Origin: HGM11416 sp045596285
Lineage (GTDB): Bacteria > Bacillota > Clostridia > Christensenellales > Borkfalkiaceae
Reading direction: 5' to 3'
Assembly (NCBI GenBank): GCA_045596285.1
Contig: JAZOCA010000125.1
Span: 1 to 12,188 of the forward strand
DNA length: 12,188 nucleotides
Both the position numbers and the translations under genes were made by a program. A model generated the notes under the pieces. That model saw nothing but the letters and a program-made list of their open reading frames with translations, was not told the origin of the DNA and searched no databases. Shown here in pieces: positions 1 to 4,861 of the stretch; the stretch's first letter is position 1; each line of letters begins with the position of its first letter.

Positions 1-163
1 CATCTTGTGCAATATCAACAACATCATCTACTGATTTAATGTATTTTGATATTATAAAACATACTAATCCTTTATATTTAGTGTATAGTTCTTCAAAAAG
101 AGCATTGATTAATTCTACTTTTCCAGTAGATAAAATCAGTTTAAGCTTCTTTTCGTCGCTCAT
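1..163 (-). CDS. ECF-type RNA polymerase sigma factor, N-terminal part (cut by window edge)
   Basis: Only the first 54 codons are visible; the gene runs off the left edge. The protein begins MSDEKKLKLILSTGK. From about residue 25 it matches sigma-70 region 2 as found in short ECF sigma factors: ELYTKYKGLVCFIISKYI, then VDDVVDIAQD, which resembles the region 2.2 core-binding helix (usual pattern D-x-x-Q-D-x-F). Such factors direct core RNA polymerase to a small stress, envelope or transfer regulon. The ATG at 163 is preceded by a good Shine-Dalgarno (AGAAGGTGAT, 164-178) at normal spacing. An ECF-like promoter at 199-225 fits autoregulation. No anti-sigma gene is visible; it may lie beyond the edge, downstream. 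Region 4 cannot be checked, so the assignment rests on region 2 only. Confidence 0.75.
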   Translation of the reverse strand, partial: MSDEKKLKLILSTGKVELINALFEELYTKYKGLVCFIISKYIKSVDDVVDIAQD

Positions 164-168
164 ATTTA

Positions 169-202
169 TCACCTTCTTAAGACGTCTTCACCTATTAAGA
201 CG
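169..202 (-). repeat. Tandem 15-16 bp direct repeat spanning the sigma promoter -10 and RBS
   Basis: Minus-strand CGTCTTAATAGGTGA (202-188) is repeated 3 nt later as CGTCTTAAGAAGGTGA (184-169). Both copies join the CGTC promoter element to a Shine-Dalgarno-like AGGTGA. The second copy is the functional RBS of the sigma gene; the first overlaps the promoter -10 and the start of the transcript. The junction also contains the palindrome AAGACGTCTT (179-188). Confidence 0.55.
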
Positions 203-225
203 ATTGAACATATAAAATAGTTTCA
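199..225 (-). promoter_or_regulatory. ECF-type promoter (TGAAAC-N17-CGTC) before the sigma gene
   Basis: On the minus strand TGAAAC (225-220) is followed after 17 nt by CGTC (202-199). Bacillus ECF sigma factors such as SigM and SigW use TGAAAC with 16-17 nt to CGTC or CGTA. Transcription would start near 192, leaving a leader of about 29 nt that contains the sigma gene's Shine-Dalgarno. The placement suggests that the factor reads its own promoter; this is inferred. Confidence 0.5.
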
Positions 226-277
226 ACAAATTTTATTTTTTTTATTAGTTTCTTGATTCCAAAATAGCTTAAATAAA

Positions 278-397
278 CTACAAGCCTTCATCATATATTA
301 AGTTATGTACATCTTTAAACATATTGTCTACACAACTTGTTAATGTTGAACAAAGTAACATCAATAATAAAATAATTTTTTTATATTTCACCATCAT
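278..397 (-). CDS. Small lipoprotein, 39 aa (lipobox LTSC)
   Basis: This short open frame encodes a textbook lipoprotein signal peptide. It starts MMVKYKK, then a hydrophobic stretch IILLLMLLCSTLTSC with lipobox L-T-S-C (Cys22), followed by 17 residues, VDNMFKDVHNLIYDEGL, and a TAG stop. Signal peptidase II would leave a lipidated 18-residue peptide on the outer face of the membrane. An alternative in-frame ATG at 421 would add eight residues (MIKLSYYI). Neither start has a clear Shine-Dalgarno, which lowers confidence. It lies about 50 nt upstream of the ECF promoter on the same strand, so it could be co-transcribed with the sigma gene. It could also be the stump of a decayed longer lipoprotein, but no continuation is seen downstream. 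Function unknown. Confidence 0.5.
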   Translation of the reverse strand: MMVKYKKIILLLMLLCSTLTSCVDNMFKDVHNLIYDEGL

Positions 398-419
398 TAT
401 ATAATAAGACAATTTAATC

Positions 420-439
420 ATCTTTAAAGTTTTAAAGAT
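420..439. repeat. 20-bp palindrome (9-bp arms, 2-nt centre), operator-like
   Basis: ATCTTTAAA at 420-428 and TTTAAAGAT at 431-439 are perfect inverted arms around GT. It lies just upstream of the small lipoprotein and downstream of the extended -10 at 477-485, where a repressor site or a weak RNA hairpin would affect expression. AT-rich sequence makes chance palindromes fairly common. Confidence 0.35.
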
Positions 440-476
440 ATAACAAATCGATCAATTCTAATTTATTGTTTATTTA

Positions 477-485
477 ATTTTACCA
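477..485 (-). promoter_or_regulatory. Possible extended -10 promoter for the small lipoprotein
   Basis: The minus strand reads TGGTAAAAT (485-477), an extended -10 (TGn plus TAAAAT). There is no convincing -35; the hexamer 17 nt upstream matches consensus at only three positions. Transcription would begin near 470 and run through the palindrome into the lipoprotein frame. The three direct repeats at 538-616 lie just upstream, where activator sites would be expected. Confidence 0.3.
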
Positions 486-537
486 CAAAACAACCAAAAA
501 GTATATTTATATGGTTAATTAAATTGGAGATTTCTAG

Positions 538-616
538 TAATCGTTAAATTGTTAGGTAATCGTTAAAAGGTTCATAAATTTGCATACCCTAAACCCTATA
601 ATCGTTACAAGGTTCA
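538..616. repeat. Three direct repeats with core TAATCGTTA
   Basis: TAATCGTTAAAAGGTTCA (557-574) and TAATCGTTACAAGGTTCA (599-616) differ at one of 18 positions. A third copy (538-555) keeps the core TAATCGTTAAA but diverges after it. Starts are 19 and 42 nt apart, roughly two and four helical turns. On the minus strand they sit upstream of the possible lipoprotein promoter. Confidence 0.6.
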
Positions 617-706
617 AACTTCGCTCACGTTCAATTATTATTTAAAGTTTGAAAAACAGCACCTTAAAAAGAAAAGAAGCCAACACAAGGCAAATAAAAG
701 GCGTAA

Positions 707-725
707 CGGTGGGACTTGAACTCTC
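707..725 (-). other. tRNA T-arm-like fragment
   Basis: The minus strand reads GGAGAGTTCAAGTCCCACC. It contains the T-loop signature GTTCAAGTCCC, and an 11-nt stretch (711-721) is identical to the T-arm of the initiator tRNA at 1023-1033. There is no acceptor stem, anticodon arm or CCA, and the T-stem does not pair properly. It lies just beyond the tRNA operon terminator. It may be a remnant of a tRNA 3' end left by recombination, or chance. Confidence 0.3.
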
Positions 726-733
726 CTAAATAT

Positions 734-769
734 GAAAAAAAGTTTGACACTTTTACTGTATCAAACTTT
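734..769 (-). terminator. Rho-independent terminator of the tRNA operon
   Basis: On the minus strand AAAGTTTGATAC pairs over 12 bp (one G-U) with GTGTCAAACTTT around a 7-nt loop, and a U run follows. It starts 12 nt after the CCA end of tRNA-Glu. Confidence 0.85.
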
Positions 770-780
770 ATTTACTATAA

Positions 781-855
781 TGGTGACCCCTACGAGACTC
801 GAACTCGTGTTACCGCCGTGAAAGGGCGATGTCTTAACCGCTTGACCAAGGGGCC
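781..855 (-). tRNA. tRNA-Glu (anticodon TTC)
   Basis: A 75-nt cloverleaf on the minus strand. The acceptor GGCCCCT pairs with AGGGGTC (one G-U), discriminator A, and CCA is encoded. The anticodon stem TCGCC/GGCGG encloses CTTTCAC, giving anticodon TTC. The T-arm is ACGAG-TTCGAGT-CTCGT. It is the last gene of the fMet-Met-Glu operon and is followed directly by a terminator. Confidence 0.93.
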
Positions 856-856
856 G

Positions 857-900
857 TATTTTCGGCATACGCCGTTGTTATGCAGTTCATACCGAAAATA
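857..900 (-). repeat. Inverted repeat filling the tRNA-Met/tRNA-Glu spacer
   Basis: TATTTTCGG (857-865) and CCGAAAATA (892-900) are perfect 9-bp inverted arms. They occupy the spacer from the CCA end of tRNA-Met (901) almost to the 5' end of tRNA-Glu (855). In the precursor RNA they would form a hairpin between the two tRNAs, possibly a processing signal. Confidence 0.55.
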
Positions 901-977
901 TGGTAGCGGCGGTCAGATTCGAACCAACGACCTGCCGGGTATGAACCGGCCGCTATAACCAGCTAAGCTACGCCGCC
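901..977 (-). tRNA. tRNA-Met, elongator (anticodon CAT)
   Basis: A 77-nt cloverleaf. The acceptor GGCGGCG pairs with CGCCGCT (terminal G-U), then A and encoded CCA. The anticodon stem GCCGG/CCGGC encloses TTCATAC, so the anticodon is CAT. It lacks the initiator's three G-C pairs and C1-A72 mismatch. CAT could also mean lysidine-modified tRNA-Ile2, the substrate of the neighbouring tilS, but the acceptor and the TTCATAC loop resemble what I recall of the B. subtilis elongator tRNA-Met, and Ile2 usually has CTCATAA. Confidence 0.85.
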
Positions 978-1009
978 ATATGCTCCTTTTTCTAAAGAAG
1001 CTAAACTAA

Positions 1010-1086
<77 letters not shown>

Positions 1087-1104
1087 TCGATTTAATGCTA
1101 TGTT

Positions 1105-1133
1105 ATTTTATATGATATACGATTTTTTGTCAA
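1105..1133 (-). promoter_or_regulatory. tRNA operon promoter (TTGACA-N17-TAAAAT)
   Basis: The minus strand shows a perfect -35 TTGACA (1133-1128), a 17-nt spacer and -10 TAAAAT (1110-1105). The predicted start near 1098 leaves about 12 nt before the initiator tRNA. It is a strong housekeeping-sigma promoter, as expected for stable RNA. Confidence 0.85.
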
Positions 1134-1256
1134 CTGTTTTTACCCCCTTTTTATAAAAATTTTTTTATTTTTTTATTTTATTATTTTTTATTTCTTTACC
1201 TTTGATAATTTTTTGTAAATGCCCGCAAAAAAAGCAAAAAATCGCTTATAAAAGAA

Positions 1257-1285
1257 TAGACGAATTTTGTTTATTGTGGTATAAT
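1257..1285 (+). promoter_or_regulatory. tilS promoter with extended -10
   Basis: TGGTATAAT (1277-1285) is a perfect extended -10; TAGACG (1257-1262), 17 nt upstream, matches the -35 at four of six positions. The predicted start falls at about 1292, the A of the tilS ATG, so the transcript may be leaderless. Confidence 0.6.
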
Positions 1286-1291
1286 TTTCGC

Positions 1292-2587
1292 ATGTTAAAC
1301 GAAAAGCTTTTAAACAAAAAAGAAGTTATTGCAGTTGCGCTGTCAGGCGGAATGGACTCCGTTTGTCTTGCGCACATTCTTTTTTTTAGGGCTAAAGAAT
1401 TAAACGTCACCGTAAAAGCAATTAACGTAGAACACGGAATTAGGGGCGAAAATTCTTTAAAAGACAGCGCTTTCGTTAAAGACTTTTGTGCCGAATACGG
1501 CATAGAACTTAAATGCTACTCTGTAAACGCACCCTTGCTTGCTAAAAAAGAAGGCTATTCTTTAGAGCAATCTGCCCGCATTTTGCGTTACGAATGCTTT
1601 AATAACGCGCTTATAGAGGGGTTTTGCGATAAAATAGCAACTGCTCACCACGCAAGCGATAACGCTGAAACCGTGCTGTTTAACCTGTTTCGCGGAAGCG
1701 CGCTTAAAGGGGTTTGCGGTATAAAAGAAAGCGCGTATGACGGCAAAATTATTCGTCCCCTTTTAAACTGCAGTAAAAAACAAATTGAAGAGTACGTTAT
1801 TAAAAACAATCTTCGTTACGTAACGGATGAAAGCAACGCTTTAAACGACTACACAAGAAATTACGTTCGCAACCAAATAATTCCCGCGATTGAAGAAAAA
1901 TTTCCCACCGCAAAGCAGTCTATAAACAGATTTTCATTTTTTGCTTCAAAAGACGAAGAGCTTTTAAGCGCTTTGGCCGATAATCTTATTCAAGATAACT
2001 CCGTTACCTTTACCGACGAAATTTCTTTCCCCCTATTTTCACGCGCATGCATTAAAGTTATAAAGAAAATGGGAATCACTAAAGATTTTGAAAGTTCGCA
2101 CGTTTTGGCGGTGTTCGACCTTAAAAACGCCCAAAGCGGAAAACGCGTTAATTTAAAGAACGGGCTTGTTGCATACCGCAGTAAAAATAAAGCGGTTTTC
2201 ACTTTTGATACCGATAAAACAGATTGTGAAATTCCGCTTGCAATTCCTTTAGAATTAGACTTTGATAAATATTATATAAAGCTTGAAAAAACGGACTGTT
2301 TTTCGCCTAACACTTTGTGTTTTGACTTTGACAAGTTGCCCTATAACGCGATTATCCGCACAAAACGCACGGGAGATGAGATACTTGCTTTCGGCGGAAA
2401 ACGAAAGAGTTTAAAAAAATATTTAACGGATAAAAAGGTAGATTCATTCCTTTCTAAAAACATGCCGATTATAGCAAGCGGTAATCAAGTTTATGCCGTT
2501 TTGCCCATAGATATTTCTGAAAATTTAAAAGTGGATAGTTCCACTAAAAATATTATAAAAATAACTTGCAAAAGAAAAGGAGACTAA
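1292..2587 (+). CDS. tilS: tRNA(Ile)-lysidine synthetase TilS
   Basis: 431 aa. It ligates lysine to C34 of tRNA-Ile2 (CAU) using ATP, so that the tRNA reads AUA as isoleucine. The PP-loop ATPase signature SGGMDS is at residues 18-23. Further family motifs follow: EHGIRGENS, HHASDNAETVLFNLFRG, IRPLL and DESNALNDYTRNYVRN. The C-terminal substrate-binding domain has RTKRTGDEILAFGGKRKSLK. I chose ATG 1292 over the upstream in-frame TTG at 1202 because the PP loop then lies near residue 18 as in homologues, and because a TATAAT box lies inside the upstream extension. No Shine-Dalgarno precedes the ATG. hpt follows after 3 nt, so the two are co-transcribed. Confidence 0.95.
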   Translation: MLNEKLLNKKEVIAVALSGGMDSVCLAHILFFRAKELNVTVKAINVEHGIRGENSLKDSAFVKDFCAEYGIELKCYSVNAPLLAKKEGYSLEQSARILRYECFNNALIEGFCDKIATAHHASDNAETVLFNLFRGSALKGVCGIKESAYDGKIIRPLLNCSKKQIEEYVIKNNLRYVTDESNALNDYTRNYVRNQIIPAIEEKFPTAKQSINRFSFFASKDEELLSALADNLIQDNSVTFTDEISFPLFSRACIKVIKKMGITKDFESSHVLAVFDLKNAQSGKRVNLKNGLVAYRSKNKAVFTFDTDKTDCEIPLAIPLELDFDKYYIKLEKTDCFSPNTLCFDFDKLPYNAIIRTKRTGDEILAFGGKRKSLKKYLTDKKVDSFLSKNMPIIASGNQVYAVLPIDISENLKVDSSTKNIIKITCKRKGD

Positions 2588-2590
2588 GTC

Positions 2591-3130
2591 ATGCACAACG
2601 ACGTTGAACAAATCTTATTTAGCAAAGAGCAAATTAGCGCAAGAACGCGTGAACTCGGTAAGCAATTAAGTGAAGATTACGCAGGCAAAACCCCATTATT
2701 AATATGCATTTTAAAAGGCAGTTCTTTATTCTTTGCCGATTTAGTAAGAGAAATTTCCATACCCGTTTATTTTGACTTTATGTCTATATCAAGCTATGGT
2801 AGCGGAACGGTTTCTTCTGGCGAAGTAAAACTTATTAAAGACTTAGATACTTCTATTGAAAACAGACACGTTATTATCGTTGAAGATATCGTTGATACCG
2901 GTCACACTTTAAGTTATTTAATAAAGAATTTGCAGGCGCGTATGCCCGCATCAGTTAAAGTTTGCACTTTGCTGGATAAGGAATGTAGACGTGAAGTTAA
3001 CCTCGTTCCCGATTATTACGGTTTTAAAGTTGATAACTATTTTGTAGTTGGTTACGGCTTAGATTACGACGAAGCTTACCGCCACCTACCCTACGTTGGC
3101 GTTTTAAAACCCGAAATTTACACGAAATAA
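2591..3130 (+). CDS. hpt: Hypoxanthine phosphoribosyltransferase
   Basis: 179 aa, normal length for the family. The cytoplasmic enzyme converts hypoxanthine (and usually guanine) plus PRPP to IMP or GMP in purine salvage. The PRPP-binding loop VEDIVDTGHT is at residues 97-106 and the conserved LKGSSLF loop at 41-47. The C-terminal purine-site region DNYFVVGYGLDYDEAYRHLP is typical of bacterial Hpt. A Shine-Dalgarno AGGAGA lies about 8 nt upstream, inside the tilS end. tilS-hpt adjacency is conserved in Firmicutes, usually followed by ftsH; here a terminator follows instead. Confidence 0.95.
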   Translation: MHNDVEQILFSKEQISARTRELGKQLSEDYAGKTPLLICILKGSSLFFADLVREISIPVYFDFMSISSYGSGTVSSGEVKLIKDLDTSIENRHVIIVEDIVDTGHTLSYLIKNLQARMPASVKVCTLLDKECRREVNLVPDYYGFKVDNYFVVGYGLDYDEAYRHLPYVGVLKPEIYTK

Positions 3131-3147
3131 TTTATATATTTAGATAA

Positions 3148-3180
3148 AAAACCGCGCTATAGAACGATTAGCGCGGTTTT
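3148..3180 (+). terminator. Rho-independent terminator after hpt
   Basis: AAAACCGCGCTA (3148-3159) pairs over 12 bp with TAGCGCGGTTTT (3169-3180) around a 9-nt loop; the U-rich 3' arm continues as CGTTT. It closes the tilS-hpt operon. Confidence 0.9.
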
Positions 3181-3252
3181 CGTTTACAAAAGTTTAACAA
3201 ATATTTAAATTCTTTTTAATTTTTTATAAACTACTTTTTTACACTTGCAATG

Positions 3253-3280
3253 TATAATGTAGTAAAAATTATTCAAGGAG
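3253..3280 (+). promoter_or_regulatory. -10 box and RBS for the 113-aa membrane protein
   Basis: A perfect TATAAT (3253-3258) is present, but no good -35 at 16-18 nt spacing. A consensus Shine-Dalgarno AAGGAG (3275-3280) lies 10 nt before the ATG. As hpt ends in a terminator, this gene needs its own promoter. Confidence 0.45.
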
Positions 3281-3290
3281 CAAATTAAAA

Positions 3291-3632
3291 ATGAACGAAA
3301 AAGAATTAGCACTTTATTACAGCGAAAAATACGCTGTAACACAAACAAAAAAAGATATCAGTAAGCTTAAAGCTCTAGACAAAAAAGTAACCTTACCACC
3401 ATTCGTGTTCGCCATGTGCTTCGGCGTTATAGGCTCGCTTGTTTTTGGCTTTGGAATGTGTTTGGCAATGAAGGTAATTTTCGACCTTTTTATTCACGGC
3501 GTTATTATAGGAATTTTGGGCATATTTATGGTTTCTATAAACTATCCTATTTACAAAAAAATGCTTAATAGGCGCAAAAATAAATATGCAAAGCAAATAT
3601 TAGAACTTTCTGAAAGCATTTTAAACGCATAA
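3291..3632 (+). CDS. Small membrane protein of unknown function (two TM helices)
   Basis: 113 aa. Charged N-terminal segment (residues 1-33: MNEKELALYYSEKY, Lys-rich), two hydrophobic helices (about 37-60, PPFVFAMCFGVIGSLVFGFG, and about 66-88, ending IFMVSINYPIYKK), then a basic tail RRKNKYAKQILELSESILNA. From memory, similar small Clostridial proteins are sometimes labelled dihydropteridine reductase; nothing in this sequence, such as a Rossmann nucleotide-binding motif, supports an enzyme, and I would not transfer that name. Helical-hairpin topology with both ends cytoplasmic is likely from the Lys/Arg content. It stands alone with its own RBS and terminator. Confidence 0.85.
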   Translation: MNEKELALYYSEKYAVTQTKKDISKLKALDKKVTLPPFVFAMCFGVIGSLVFGFGMCLAMKVIFDLFIHGVIIGILGIFMVSINYPIYKKMLNRRKNKYAKQILELSESILNA

Positions 3633-3670
3633 GCGGGTTGCAACCTTGCCGTTACCAAAAAAATAATAAC

Positions 3671-3711
3671 AAAAAAGCAGAAATAAACTTTTTGGGTTTT
3701 TCTGCTTTTTT
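3671..3711 (+). terminator. Rho-independent terminator after the 113-aa gene
   Basis: AAAAAAGCAGAAA (3671-3683) pairs over 13 bp with TTTCTGCTTTTTT (3699-3711); the U tract is part of the 3' arm and continues. Confidence 0.85.
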
Positions 3712-3833
3712 TATTTTTAAAGGTTTTTTTGCACTTGCTATCTTTTTCGTTGCAAGTTTACACGCGTTTTAGAAGTTTTTTTAAAACACGCTACTCTTTT
3801 TTGTTTATAAAACAAAAAAACACTTTAAAAGGA
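3712..3833. other. Intergenic stretch with several weak inverted repeats
   Basis: No gene seen. It holds short inverted repeats: ACTTGC/GCAAGT (about 3733-3757), CGCGTTTTA/TAAAACACG with one mismatch (about 3763-3790), and TTTTTTGTTT/AAACAAAAAA (about 3798-3820). These may be back-up terminators; their significance is uncertain. Confidence 0.35.
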
Positions 3834-3862
3834 TTGCAATCAAACGGCTAATAGTGTAAAAT
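3834..3862 (+). promoter_or_regulatory. Promoter of the nrnA-nrnA-surE operon (TTGCAA-N17-TAAAAT)
   Basis: TTGCAA (3834-3839) and TAAAAT (3857-3862) are separated by 17 nt. The expected start near 3868-3870 gives a leader of about 55 nt. It is the only good promoter seen for the three-gene operon. Confidence 0.6.
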
Positions 3863-3867
3863 AGTAA

Positions 3868-3909
3868 GGTGGGTTATTGCGCAAAAGGTCGTAAAAAGTA
3901 GTACCCATC
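3868..3909 (+). promoter_or_regulatory. Leader hairpin at the 5' end of the nrnA operon mRNA
   Basis: GGTGGGT (3868-3874) pairs over 7 bp (one G-U) with ACCCATC (3903-3909), enclosing 28 nt that include the self-complementary TTGCGCAA. The stem would begin at the predicted transcript 5' end and finish 5 nt before the AAGGAA Shine-Dalgarno (3914-3919). It could protect the 5' end or control access to the RBS. It matches no riboswitch class I recognise. Confidence 0.35.
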
Positions 3910-3924
3910 AAAAAAGGAAAAAGT

Positions 3925-4860
3925 ATGTTTGAACAAATGCTTAATGCGATAAAGGAACACGAAGTTATTATTATTCACCGCCACACTAAACCGGACGGGG
4001 ATGCTTTAGGCGCGCAGATGGGCTTAAAGTATTTAATTAAAGAAAACTTTCCCGATAAAAAAGTGTTTGCCGTTGGCGACGAAACAGCGCGTTATCGCTT
4101 TATGCAGGACGGCGACTTCGACGTGATTGACGACGATACCTTTAAGGGTGCTTTAAGTATTATTTTAGACCTTTCTGCCCCGAACTTGGTTTCAGACACG
4201 CGCTATCATTTAGCAAAAACCACGGTAAGAGTCGATCATCATTTATTCATAGAAAAATTTGCAGATATAGAAATAATAGACAGCACTTTTGAAAGCTGTT
4301 GCGGGCTAATTGCATATTTCGCTAAAGAATGTAACCTTAAAGTTAATGACTTTGCAGGTAAATCGCTTTTTACCGGTATGGTAACCGATTCGGGTAGATT
4401 TAGATTCGACAGTTGCAACTCACGTACTTTTGCTATGGCGTCATTTTTAATGGAAAGCGGATTTTCCACTTCTGATATATACCAAAACTTATACGCAGAT
4501 GATTTTGAATTTATCCGCCTTAAAGCGCAGTTCGTTTTAAAGGTGCAATTCACCGATAAAAACGTCGGCTGGATATACACTACTAAGGAAGAGTTTGAAC
4601 AAACGGGAAAAGATAGTTTTACGATTTCCCGCGGGATGGTAAACGTAATGGCGGACCTTAAAGGGGTTGATATTTGGGTTAACTTTACCGAAACGCAAAA
4701 CGGCGTTCTTTGTGAAATTCGCTCTTCTAAATACAATATAAATCCCATAGCCGTAAAATACGGCGGTGGTGGCCACGCAAAGGCAAGCGGGGCTACTTTA
4801 CAAAGCAAAAGTGAGGCTATAAGCCTGTTAAACGACCTTAACGACCTAATAGGAGATTGA
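3925..4860 (+). CDS. nrnA: NrnA-like DHH/DHHA1 phosphoesterase (first copy)
   Basis: 311 aa. The NrnA family degrades 2-5 nt RNA (nanoRNA) and pAp, and in some species pApA, in the cytoplasm, using Mn2+. Metal-site motifs are complete: H20-x3-D24-G-D26 (motif I, RHTKPDGDALGA), D82 (LDLS; family usually DTA), D104-H105-H106, and D155 in VTDSGRF. The DHHA1 domain has GGGGH at 280-284 followed by AKASGA. The region around FPDKKVFAVGDE resembles Bacillus NrnA. ATG 3925 has Shine-Dalgarno AAGGAA at 5 nt. The second copy starts 1 nt after its stop. Confidence 0.88.
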   Translation: MFEQMLNAIKEHEVIIIHRHTKPDGDALGAQMGLKYLIKENFPDKKVFAVGDETARYRFMQDGDFDVIDDDTFKGALSIILDLSAPNLVSDTRYHLAKTTVRVDHHLFIEKFADIEIIDSTFESCCGLIAYFAKECNLKVNDFAGKSLFTGMVTDSGRFRFDSCNSRTFAMASFLMESGFSTSDIYQNLYADDFEFIRLKAQFVLKVQFTDKNVGWIYTTKEEFEQTGKDSFTISRGMVNVMADLKGVDIWVNFTETQNGVLCEIRSSKYNINPIAVKYGGGGHAKASGATLQSKSEAISLLNDLNDLIGD

Positions 4861-4861
4861 T

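Larger units (their letters stand above)
441..706. other. AT-rich non-coding region
   Basis: I see no credible gene here on either strand. It holds the extended -10 element, the three TAATCGTTA repeats, and otherwise AT-rich sequence with frequent stops. It separates the sigma/lipoprotein locus from the tRNA operon. Confidence 0.5.

Noticed and set aside
582..604. Telomere-like ACCCTAAACCCTA sequence
   Set aside because: Only two partial units; most likely chance in AT-rich DNA.
538..616. CRISPR array
   Set aside because: Only three short copies, unequal spacing and one diverged copy; no cas genes.
716..958. 80-codon plus-strand open frame over the tRNA genes
   Set aside because: It runs antisense through tRNA-Glu and into tRNA-Met and has no RBS or protein-like composition.
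901..977. CAT tRNA as tRNA-Ile2, the TilS substrate
   Set aside because: It was tempting because tilS is adjacent, but the acceptor stem and TTCATAC loop fit elongator tRNA-Met better.
1202..1291. N-terminal extension of TilS from TTG 1202
   Set aside because: It has no RBS, contains the tilS -10 box, and would add 30 residues not expected before the PP loop.
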